Assembly: GCA_030628785.1 (NCBI GenBank)
Contig: DAOVQI010000192.1
Location: 1-6,544, forward strand
Source of the DNA: Bacteroidota bacterium
Lineage (GTDB): Bacteria; Bacteroidota; Bacteroidia; Bacteroidales; VadinHA17
Reading direction: 5' to 3'
Length of the DNA: 6,544 bases
The position numbers were made by a program, and so were the translations under genes. Below are positions 1-5,741 of this stretch, piece after piece; position 1 is the stretch's first letter; the number at the start of each line of letters is the position of its first letter. A model generated the notes under the pieces. It did not search any database and was not told the DNA's origin. It was given only the letters and a program-made list of their open reading frames with translations.

Positions 1-114
1 CAATAATCTGCGGTAAAGATTGTCATTATGTACCTGGATATCCCATTGCTTATCTCCGTTGGTTTTAATCCCGGCCTCAGATAACAGTTCGTGTGCTAAT
101 TGTCCGGCTTTCAT
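1..114 (-). CDS. cfa: Cyclopropane-fatty-acyl-phospholipid synthase, N-terminal 38 codons only
   Basis: The reverse complement reads MKAGQLAHELLSEAGIKTNG and continues DKQWDIQVHNDNLYRRLL to the window edge. This matches in order the start of E. coli Cfa, which I recall as ELLSRAGIAINGSAPADIRV followed by KNPDFFKRVL. Cfa transfers a methylene group from S-adenosylmethionine to the double bond of unsaturated acyl chains in membrane phospholipids, and acts at the inner face of the cytoplasmic membrane. The methyltransferase domain lies outside the window, so catalytic residues cannot be checked. The ATG at 112-114 is the only sensible start: an in-frame TAA lies three codons upstream. There is no Shine-Dalgarno sequence, only an A/T-rich leader. 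The gene begins 709 bases after the end of the phosphoesterase gene and is probably a separate transcription unit. Confidence 0.85.
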   Translation of the reverse strand, partial: MKAGQLAHELLSEAGIKTNGDKQWDIQVHNDNLYRRLL

Positions 115-368
115 TTGAATTTATTTTACATTATTACTCAAATTGTTATATAAATATTCTAAAATCAGGCTTGATACTAGATCTTATTCAATATATTTAA
201 CCCAACTTGGCCGTAGGCATAATGTATCTTGCTTATAAACAATCTGTAAGGCATTGTCAATTCAATTTTCGGGTAACACAAACTTTTTTAGGGGTAGGTA
301 GGTAATCCGTCCAACCGCTCCAATCGGTCCAACAGATAAGGGGGGAATGGCACCGGCCACTTGCTTTA
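115..368. other. Gene-free AT-rich leader of cfa with a short 9-mer repeat
   Basis: This is the first half of the 709-base gene-free stretch between cfa and the phosphoesterase gene. No open frame here resembles a protein. Bases 115-290 are AT-rich and should hold the cfa promoter. The best match to the Bacteroidota -7 element TAnnTTTG on the minus strand is ACAATTTG (139-146), which lacks the TA and has no convincing -33 TTTG upstream, so no promoter is called. From about 293 the composition changes to GC-rich repeats: GGTA three times in tandem (293-304), then the 9-mers described separately. Confidence 0.5.
307..333. repeat. Three tandem imperfect 9-bp repeats
   Basis: Three consecutive 9-mers read CCGTCCAAC, CGCTCCAAT and CGGTCCAAC, sharing a TCCAA core. 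On the minus strand they would encode VGP-IGA-VGR, but the small open frame that contains them has no other protein-like character. It looks like a microsatellite-type repeat rather than coding DNA. Confidence 0.5.
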
Positions 369-517
369 GGCGGACCGAGGATTGTAGGGAAGAGCCCGTC
401 CGCCCGGAGTCATCCCTGCCTGCCGTTCGGCAGTTCAGGCAGGCGGGCGGGAATTCTTTCATTCAGGCGGGCCCGCCCGAACGACTGATTCGTTCAGTCG
501 GGCGGGGAGTACCCGAC
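369..517. repeat. GC-rich cluster of overlapping REP-like hairpins
   Basis: At least five inverted repeats are packed into 149 bases. (1) GGCGGAC 369-375 pairs with GTCCGCC 398-404. (2) CCTGCCTG 415-422 pairs with CAGGCAGG 436-443, with an alternative inner stem CTGCCG/CGGCAG 420-433. (3) GGCGGGCCCGCC 466-477 is a perfect 12-bp palindrome. (4) CCCGCC 472-477 plus CGACTGA 482-488 pair with TCAGTCG 494-500 plus GGCGGG 501-506, giving a 13-bp stem with one 4-base bulge and loop TTCGT. (5) GTCGGG 497-502 pairs with CCCGAC 512-517. Stems 3, 4 and 5 share bases and exclude one another. The patch is far richer in G+C than the genes on either side. It resembles repetitive extragenic palindromes. No RAYT-type transposase is in the window. 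Confidence 0.7.
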
Positions 518-572
518 CAAAGGGAGGGGGAGGTGGTTGGATCTTTCTTATATAACCCCGACAAGGTTGCTG

Positions 573-603
573 CTCGTACCCCGACTTCAATTCGGGTTAC
601 GAG
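573..603. repeat. Long hairpin, CTCGTA...TACGAG
   Basis: CTCGTA (573-578) pairs with TACGAG (598-603). After one C/T mismatch, CCCGA (580-584) pairs with TCGGG (592-596) around a 7-base loop. On the plus strand it is followed by TATTTTT (604-610), which gives the look of an intrinsic terminator, but no plus-strand gene precedes it. Just upstream, 554-568 carries AACCCCGACAAGGTT, a one-base variant of the terminal repeat of the neighbouring 613-772 element, so this hairpin probably belongs to the same repeat family. Confidence 0.55.
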
Positions 604-612
604 TATTTTTAA

Positions 613-772
613 AAACCCCGACAGGGTTTATTCACTCTCATTTACCCCGTGAAATCAGGCGTAGCCTGAGCTGCGTGTGCAGCTATTTCACGGGGCGAAT
701 CCATCGCTCAAACCAGCTCATGAGACATTCCTTCCACTTTGTTCATGTAATGGTTCGAACCCTGTCGGGGTT
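613..772. repeat. 160-bp inverted-repeat element with a structured core (MITE-like)
   Basis: The element is bounded by perfect 15-bp inverted repeats, AACCCCGACAGGGTT at 614-628 and AACCCTGTCGGGGTT at 758-772. Each arm is itself a small hairpin (AACCC/GGGTT with a 5-base loop). The interior has no coding sequence but contains the three-way-junction fold at 640-700. A possible flanking direct repeat TTTTTA (606-611 and 776-781) is too simple to count as a target-site duplication. On the minus strand the left arm reads AACCCTGTCGGGG followed by TTTTT, so it could act as a weak terminator for the phosphoesterase transcript, about 200 bases past the stop. The size, inverted ends and lack of a gene suit a non-autonomous mobile repeat, but only a genome search would show it. 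Confidence 0.5.
640..700. other. Predicted three-way-junction DNA/RNA fold
   Basis: CCCCGTGAAAT (645-655) pairs perfectly with ATTTCACGGGG (685-695). The stem extends outward past one A/C mismatch by four more pairs (640-643 with 697-700, one a wobble). The 29 bases inside form two back-to-back hairpins with nothing left over: CAGGC-GTA-GCCTG (656-668) and AGCTGC-GTGT-GCAGCT (669-684). The junction therefore has no unpaired base. The fold is self-complementary on either strand, so strand and function cannot be told. It could be the core of a mobile repeat, a protein-recognised cruciform, or a structured transcript end. Confidence 0.6.
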
Positions 773-823
773 GCGTTTTTATCCCTGAAGGACTAATTAT
801 TATTGAAAGTTTTATTATTCCCA

Positions 824-2170
824 CTATTTACGATTTGTAAAAGGATATGTAATTATATCACCATAAGGCTCTGTGGAAAAAAGTTTAATACCTTGAGGGA
901 TGACAAAAACATCATCTTCTGACAGATTAGATACACCTTCAACATAAGGGATATTATTTCTAAGGCTATTGCGAACTGAGGTAATAACCGTCCTGATATC
1001 AATATGAGCAGGATCTTTATCTGTTTCAGGAAAAACCTGCAACCATTTAAACTGGTTAAATGAGCCACTTCGGAGAGTCCATGGTTTATTGTCATCAGCA
1101 ACCCTGTAACCGGCGCCCCAGCTTCCTTCACCAATATACATGGTCCCGTTAATATCATCCCTGATAAATCCTTCATAACCATTTATAGAATCAGGTTTTA
1201 GTGGATAGGTAATCTTGGACATATGGGAATCGGCATCTAAAGAAATATCCAGTCCATATTCATAAAACAGATAAGCCCATTGGTGGTACTGATAAATGTT
1301 CTCTCTTTTACCCATTGTATGAGGATGAAAGGGTTTATGGTAGGATGCAAGTTTAAATGTGAAATCTTTATGTTTTTTAAGGTCTTCTTCCAGCCATTGT
1401 CTTTGATCACCGCCTTCATCGATTTCAGAATTTAATATTATCATGTGAAAAAAGTTACCTCCAAATGAAAGTGAATAGTAAATGTTTTCAGGGTTTTCAT
1501 ACTGATAGTGGGCATTGAAGATGCTGTTCAATATCCCTGGCTCACCACTCTCATGATTGCCTTGAACAGGAACAATGGGAAATAGTCTTCCATCCGATGT
1601 GCGAGTTAGCTCAAACCAATCGGTAAGCCAGAGTGCCCAATGATCCGGATCGGTTGCATCATCGGAGGTGAAATCACCACAGAATACCACGAAAAGAGGT
1701 CGTAGCTTTGCTACCATTTTATTTGAAGAACGACCGGCACTTAATGAAGGTTCAACACTTTTTGTATCACCACCCAATATGCATGTAAAAGGAACAGGTT
1801 TGTCCGGGGCAGTTTTAAACCAGAAACGTTCACTTACTCCTTCACTGTCTTTTATAACAAAATAATAAGCTTTATCAGGAAGCAGGCCACTTAACTCACA
1901 AAATTTTGTATTCATGTTGTGGTGGCTGATCTCCCGTGTAGGTTCCTGTGAAAGTTTATATCTTTTCCATTTTCTGCCTTGATCTTTAGTCCCATAATAA
2001 ACTACCGGATTTTCCCCTGTCAACTGATCCCATCCGATTGAGATTGCAGTTGCAGGGTCATGGTTCCAAACCAAACGAATTTTGTCAATCGAGACAGGTT
2101 CATACACTTTATCACAAGCAGTATATAAGTATGAAAATACTACCAGACCAATAAATAATTTTAGTTTCAT
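824..2170 (-). CDS. Metallophosphoesterase lipoprotein, purple acid phosphatase-like
   Basis: 448 residues. The N-terminus is a lipoprotein signal (hydrophobic 5-16, then YTAC with Cys19), so the protein is probably anchored to the outer membrane. Residues about 30-122 look like the fibronectin-III-like N-terminal domain of purple acid phosphatases (WNHDPATAISIGW, VVYYG, then LLPDKAYYFVI). Residues about 127-355 are a calcineurin-like metallophosphoesterase domain: GGD135, GD166FTSDD, GNHE at 204-207, SYH278KP and DAD314SH316. It should hydrolyse phosphate esters at a two-metal centre; the substrate is unknown. In classical purple acid phosphatases the second motif is GDxxY and the last GHxH. 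Here the Tyr position is Ser169 and the first His appears to be Asp314, so the classical iron-tyrosinate centre is unlikely. The ATG is preceded by a purine-rich AAGAAG seven bases upstream. The gene starts 54 bases after the 828-residue lipoprotein gene and is probably co-transcribed with it. Confidence 0.85.
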   Translation of the reverse strand: MKLKLFIGLVVFSYLYTACDKVYEPVSIDKIRLVWNHDPATAISIGWDQLTGENPVVYYGTKDQGRKWKRYKLSQEPTREISHHNMNTKFCELSGLLPDKAYYFVIKDSEGVSERFWFKTAPDKPVPFTCILGGDTKSVEPSLSAGRSSNKMVAKLRPLFVVFCGDFTSDDATDPDHWALWLTDWFELTRTSDGRLFPIVPVQGNHESGEPGILNSIFNAHYQYENPENIYYSLSFGGNFFHMIILNSEIDEGGDQRQWLEEDLKKHKDFTFKLASYHKPFHPHTMGKRENIYQYHQWAYLFYEYGLDISLDADSHMSKITYPLKPDSINGYEGFIRDDINGTMYIGEGSWGAGYRVADDNKPWTLRSGSFNQFKWLQVFPETDKDPAHIDIRTVITSVRNSLRNNIPYVEGVSNLSEDDVFVIPQGIKLFSTEPYGDIITYPFTNRK

Positions 2171-2224
2171 AATAACTTCTTTTTATGTAATTTATATTTA
2201 TAAGTTTATGCCTGATCACCTTTT

Positions 2225-4711
2225 TTACTCATATACTAACCAAGCTGTTGCCTTACAATTTTTATTTGAGCTGAACCTTATCCACCTGGCCTGAAAATTA
2301 TCAGGGAAATTATGTTCGAATGTTTCCCCTTGAGGAATAGTTACTTTTTTGTAGGTCATCCACGGTCCATGCCCAACCGGCTCTACCTCTATTTTAAATT
2401 TGACCGGCTCTTTTGAATCGTGTGAAAGGGATATTTTTTTATGATCGTAGAATCCAATCAGATAAGGATCGGAAGGTTCACTTGCTTTAACTTCGGTATT
2501 TTTCCAGGGACCACCATGCCCAACAGGTTTCCCCATCTTCCATAAATCATCAATGACTCCTGCCCAGACAGCCGCTTTCCTATCTACAGAAAAAATGATA
2601 TGCGGATTGTCTTTTCCGGCTTCAGGATTAATTCCGGTCATGATTAACAATCCACGATAGGAAGCATAGTCATTAATACGGAAGTTGTGTGAAGCGACCG
2701 GGCGGATTTTTGCAAATCCATCGGCATTTTCGGCAGGCAACTCATAAAAAGTACCATGACAATTAAACAGATCGCGTTCTGTTGCTACTTCGCGGCAAAT
2801 CCTCAGTTTGGCAGAACTGGTAATTTCATCATACGCACTACTACCAAGAGGCAAACGCCACTGGCGGCCTTTATCGTCAACAATAAGCATAGACGACTCT
2901 TCAACAGAAACCACATTTTCAGGGATAGCAAACTTTTCATTAATAAATTTTTGTGTTGCCGGATCATCTTTACGAAGCAATTTCATTTCAGCATCAAGCT
3001 CATAGTATCCGGCATCAAGATTTTTATCACCTTCGCTTATATGTGCCGACATGCCTAATGCCCTGCGGTTATCTCCCAAACCATAAATCAGCCCGCACAT
3101 TACTTCGTTATCTGTAATTTTGGCTAATCCGTTAAACATCTCATCAGAAGTAGTTGTCCTGTTATCCTCCCCGGCATAAGAAAAATACACTGTAGCCTCT
3201 GTTGCAAGGTCTGTTGTCACCCGGATCCATTCACCCGGTTCATCAGATGGAAAGTCAACTAAAGCAGTATTCCCGGCTTCAACCTCAATAGAATGCTGCA
3301 ACTCCCAATTTCCATCTCCTTTTTTGTCCACCTCAAATGCAAAGTTAACCGTTCTGTTTCCATCATTCCGGATCCAGGCACACCGTTTAGGCCAACCGGT
3401 AAATAGGAAGGGTTCCGAGGGGTCTTTGGCATTCACCTGTTCATTTAACCAAACAGCCCCTTCTGCTGTAATGGGACCGAGTTTATCCAGCTGATCAATG
3501 GTTGTAAACCACAGGTTCGAATTCGATTGTCCCGGGCCCTCAATATTACCTTTAACTTTTCTTTTATTAAGAAATTCCTTTGTAGCCGAATCATCACAAC
3601 CAAAGACGAGTTGATTGTTCCAACGGGCAAAGTCACCAATCACTTTAAGATAAGCAGAACGAGGCCGTATTCCGGCAGTATTGTTACTTGAAAAAGATCC
3701 CGGGAAACGCCAGAACATCCCATGCATGGTCATTAAATAGTCTGGATTTTCGGGTGTACCAATATCGCGGATGCGGGGCCACTCGGTATTCCAACCGTGG
3801 GCGCCATCATAGCTATGACTTGCTTTGGGCAAACGGAAAAAAGACCATTCTCCCAAATCGCGGACACCAAGCAGTAATGATTTATGATCCCAACCAGTTG
3901 CCCATATCGGGTCTGTTTCCGGGTTTTTATTTCCGTAGATCCCTCCAGGGCCTGTAACTTCCACAAACTGATTCCTTCGAACAACTTTCCAATCTTTCCC
4001 GTTCCATTCTGCCAATACGCCTGCTTCAATATCAAATTGTTTAAGGGCTTCTTTTGAGGCTTCTCCATTGTTCGAGTAAACCAGGACACCCTGTCCGGAA
4101 TAGAGTCCCTTACCATGGGCGCCCGGCAACAATGAATTTGATTCATTACTTTCAGTATCATCCCCTTTTTTATGCTGTACATTCCCATCCTCATAAAGCA
4201 TGGTTGTTTCAAGTGTATTTACATCCACTTCGTAAAATCCTTCTTCCATGGTACCGATATATATCATTCTTTCCGGATTGGTCAGATGGCGGGCATTACC
4301 TGTATAGCGGCCGGGAGCTTCCGAGTAAGGAATCACCTGCACATTCCGATTAGCATCAATTGCATAGGGTCCGATAAAAAGTTGGTTGCTTTCTTTATGG
4401 ACCATCCGGTTGGCCGGTGTACCGCCAATGCTTTCGTCCCGAACAATCTCCAAAAGATCAGGGGAGATTTCATACAATTTATCGGAAGAGCCAAAAGGAC
4501 AATGAGGTCCGTACGTGATTACCCATAGCCGGCCAGCCCAGGGAACAACTGCACCCGTACCGCATTCATCTTCGTTGTTGTAATAGGCAAGGTGAGGATA
4601 AATGCCACTGAAATTTACCGGTTTTTCTGTTTTCGTTTCCGGTTTGCAATTAACTAACAATAATATTGTTGATAAAATGATTAAAAAAATTATGTTTCTG
4701 AAGAAGTTCAT
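2225..4711 (-). CDS. Large predicted beta-rich lipoprotein with internal duplication, unknown function
   Basis: 828 residues; I do not recognise a named family. The N-terminus has a hydrophobic stretch (7-20) ending LVNC22, a lipobox-like site with an unusual Asn before the Cys, then a charged tail KPETKTEK that suits export to the surface. The sequence is rich in short strand-like segments with repeated G-[FY]-Y-E-[VL]-D, RLP and HG-x-F motifs, suggesting a beta-propeller. Two regions align in order: about 273-513 and 601-828. Both carry S-[LM]-L, RLP, HGxF[WY], IRP, D[FY]A, PS-x-P[FY]L, an FP pair and a WIR near the end. The last 80 residues of each (434-513, 749-828) look like a beta-sandwich module. 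No catalytic motif is evident; binding or scaffolding is possible. It lies 68 bases downstream of the broken sulfatase frame and 54 bases before the phosphoesterase gene. The next in-frame signal supports the ATG at 4709-4711, since the signal peptide starts there. Confidence 0.85.
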   Translation of the reverse strand: MNFFRNIIFLIILSTILLLVNCKPETKTEKPVNFSGIYPHLAYYNNEDECGTGAVVPWAGRLWVITYGPHCPFGSSDKLYEISPDLLEIVRDESIGGTPANRMVHKESNQLFIGPYAIDANRNVQVIPYSEAPGRYTGNARHLTNPERMIYIGTMEEGFYEVDVNTLETTMLYEDGNVQHKKGDDTESNESNSLLPGAHGKGLYSGQGVLVYSNNGEASKEALKQFDIEAGVLAEWNGKDWKVVRRNQFVEVTGPGGIYGNKNPETDPIWATGWDHKSLLLGVRDLGEWSFFRLPKASHSYDGAHGWNTEWPRIRDIGTPENPDYLMTMHGMFWRFPGSFSSNNTAGIRPRSAYLKVIGDFARWNNQLVFGCDDSATKEFLNKRKVKGNIEGPGQSNSNLWFTTIDQLDKLGPITAEGAVWLNEQVNAKDPSEPFLFTGWPKRCAWIRNDGNRTVNFAFEVDKKGDGNWELQHSIEVEAGNTALVDFPSDEPGEWIRVTTDLATEATVYFSYAGEDNRTTTSDEMFNGLAKITDNEVMCGLIYGLGDNRRALGMSAHISEGDKNLDAGYYELDAEMKLLRKDDPATQKFINEKFAIPENVVSVEESSMLIVDDKGRQWRLPLGSSAYDEITSSAKLRICREVATERDLFNCHGTFYELPAENADGFAKIRPVASHNFRINDYASYRGLLIMTGINPEAGKDNPHIIFSVDRKAAVWAGVIDDLWKMGKPVGHGGPWKNTEVKASEPSDPYLIGFYDHKKISLSHDSKEPVKFKIEVEPVGHGPWMTYKKVTIPQGETFEHNFPDNFQARWIRFSSNKNCKATAWLVYE
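2228..2911 (-). repeat. Protein-level duplication, copy B (residues 601-828)
   Basis: Second copy of the internal repeat. Landmarks are Ser607-Met-Leu, RLP 619-621, HGTFY 652-656, IRP 669-671, DYA 681-683, PSDPYL 746-751, FP 802-803 and WIR 810-812, running to the C-terminus. It is slightly shorter than copy A, mainly around residues 621-650 and between about 683 and 720. Confidence 0.65.
3176..3895 (-). repeat. Protein-level duplication, copy A (residues 273-512)
   Basis: First copy of the internal repeat in the 828-residue lipoprotein. Landmarks are Ser278-Leu-Leu, RLP 293-295, HGMFW 330-334, IRP 348-350, DFA 360-362, PSEPFL 431-436, FP 487-488 and WIR 495-497. The spacing to the matching landmarks in copy B is about 315-330 residues throughout. 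The two copies are diverged in sequence, so the duplication is old. Confidence 0.65.
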
Positions 4712-4779
4712 AATAATGTTTTTAAAGATTGTTATTTTTAATCATTTCAATATCTATATCAATGTCTGGATATGATCAA

Positions 4780-5406
4780 TCAGGAATCGTATCGGCAATA
4801 GATATCGTTTTTAAACAAATCATCGCACCCTGCTTGGGTGTTTGCCCCATAGATAACGTTTTTCGGGATTGAAATCCGGATTTTCAACTGGCAATTCTGC
4901 TTTGGTATCTTTACGCCATTCCTCCAATAATTGATACAATTCATTTGTTTTCTTTTTCTATTCTGAGGCACAATTACTTTCTCGTCAGGTCTCCAGTGCC
5001 CGGGAATAAAATCAATGACTCCTAACCGGGCAGGGTATTGTCCCGACATGATGCTTGCACGGGTTGGAGAACAAACCGGGCAAGCTGCATAAGCATTGAT
5101 AAATGTTATACCTTCCAATGCCATTTTATCCAGATTAGGTGCTTCATTAAATGTATTTCCATAAACCGGCAAATCTGCCCAGCCAAGGTCATCAGCTAAA
5201 ATGAAAACAATGTTTGGTTTTTCAGAAATATTCTGTTTTTTCTTTTGTATACCGGTACAGCATGTGAATGCGAAAATACCAGTCAGCAAAAACATAAGAG
5301 CAGCAAACACAAAAGATATATTACTATGATATTTTTGCATACAACGTAATCGTGTTTTTAGATTACCCATAAAATCCGAACAATATGATACATCTTTTGG
5401 TAACAT
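4780..5406 (-). pseudogene. Type I sulfatase with internal deletion and frameshift
   Basis: The frame reads 208 residues. Residues 63-150 are a clear sulfatase N-terminal domain: PNIVFILADDLGW (metal-binding Asp72-Asp73), PNLDKMALEG, then CPVCSPTRASIMSG with the formylglycine motif C112-S-P-T-R116, and GHWRPDEKVIVPQN. The homology then stops. The following 58 residues are an artefact of reading the native C-terminal tail in the wrong frame (see 4820-4957). Compared with usual sulfatases of about 450-500 residues, some 290 are missing, including the GKWH-type Lys/His and the later Asp/Asn metal ligands, so the product cannot be an active sulfatase. Met23 (5338-5340) gives a compact signal sequence ending FAFTCC. 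The upstream ATG (5406) has an AGGG nine bases before it, so the start is uncertain. It would have been a lipoprotein or secreted enzyme removing sulfate from glycans. Confidence 0.8.
4820..4957 (-). pseudogene. Out-of-frame C-terminal tail of the same sulfatase
   Basis: In the frame offset from the open sulfatase frame, the minus strand reads KKKTNELYQLLEEWRKDTKA and goes on through ELPVENPDFNPEKRYLWGKH to PSRVR and a TGA at 4820-4822. This has the character of the usual sulfatase ending, a helix with LLxEW-R-K-x-T followed by a Pro/Asn-rich tail. In this frame a TAG lies directly upstream (4958-4960), so the tail cannot be reached without a frame change. The junction with the N-terminal part lies within the A-rich AGAAAAAGAAAAC (4947-4959). 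The good preservation of the tail suggests a fairly recent event. Confidence 0.75.
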
Positions 5407-5446
5407 TTAAATCGCCCTCATTATAATTAGTTGATTTATAGCTTTG

Positions 5447-5719
5447 TTAAGTATTTTCTTCCAAACGGTTCAATATTCTGTAAACCAGAAATGTAATCCA
5501 CCTGGAAGGTTCTTTTTTCTGTCCGAAATCCCAGTCTTTCCAGGCTCGCCATACCGATTCAGTCATAAAAAAACCATTCATGTCCATTTTTTTTGTAATG
5601 ATCTTAACCATTTCCTGAAGATGCGGATCATTATGCAGCCATGTGAATTGAGTCAATACATCAACAACATGGAGAATATCATACCAGATAAACGGAGCCT
5701 TTAATTTATGTATCGGAAT
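5447..5719 (-). pseudogene. 3' remnant of a squalene-cyclase/prenyltransferase-like gene
   Basis: The open frame runs 90 codons from just after a TAA at 5720-5722 to a TAA at 5447-5449. It has no proper start: the first ATG is well inside, and TTG 5654-5656 is an arbitrary start. The product reads KLKAPFIWYDILHVVDVLTQ, then a HNDPHLQEMVKII helix, TESVWRAWKDWDFGQKKEPS and RWITFLVYRILNRLEENT. From memory, this W-Y-D-I-L-H ... DFGQKKEPSxW-x-TFL-x-x-R-I pattern is the C-terminal end of a family of alpha-helical proteins annotated as prenyltransferase/squalene-cyclase-like, sometimes mislabelled NifH. The N-terminal bulk is absent, and the remnant begins next to a 16-bp palindrome. It ends 40 bases before the sulfatase start. 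I am fairly sure it is a remnant, less sure of the family. Confidence 0.6.
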
Positions 5720-5725
5720 TTACTC

Positions 5726-5741
5726 TCCGCCAGCTGGCGGA
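5726..5741. repeat. 16-bp perfect palindrome TCCGCCAGCTGGCGGA (REP-like)
   Basis: The core CCGCCAGCTGGCGG is a palindrome I associate with dispersed repeats in Bacteroidota genomes. It begins at the base next to the TAA stop of the membrane glycosyltransferase gene (5742-5744) and ends seven bases before the open part of the truncated cyclase-like frame. It has no following T-tract on either strand, so it is not a classical terminator. Confidence 0.7.

Noticed and set aside
139..146. Bacteroidota-type promoter (-7 element) for cfa, ACAATTTG on the minus strand
   Set aside because: The TA of TAnnTTTG is missing and no -33 TTTG lies at a suitable distance.
604..630. Intrinsic terminator for the phosphoesterase operon
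   Set aside because: On the minus strand the 6-bp hairpin 613-629 runs into TTTTT, but the stem is short and the T-tract overlaps it. It lies about 200 bases past the stop, so it is mentioned only within the repeat entry.
751..763. GGTTCGAACCC resembling a tRNA T-arm
   Set aside because: The flanking bases do not form the five-pair T stem on either strand, and no acceptor, anticodon or D-arm partner is present. It belongs to the inverted-repeat end.
554..772. CRISPR-like array from three AACCCCGACA repeats
   Set aside because: Only three copies, one of them inverted, with unequal spacing of about 60 and 144 bases and no cas gene.
606..781. TTTTTA direct repeats as a target-site duplication around the 613-772 element
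   Set aside because: The repeat is low-complexity and does not sit symmetrically against the ends of the inverted repeats.
347..788. Open frames of 101 and 83 codons on the plus strand within the repeat region, and a 66-codon frame on the minus strand at 262-462
   Set aside because: They run straight through the inverted repeats, are rich in Arg/Pro/Gly from GC-rich palindromes, show no domain or signal peptide, and have no neighbours on their strand to support them.
3688..4528. Plus-strand and alternate-frame open frames within the lipoprotein genes (for example 3688-3957, 4054-4353, 4172-4528, and minus 3733-4212)
   Set aside because: They are shadows of the 828-codon gene, which has a full signal peptide and coherent protein motifs. 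The same holds for frames inside the phosphoesterase gene and the plus-strand frame at 5444-5704.
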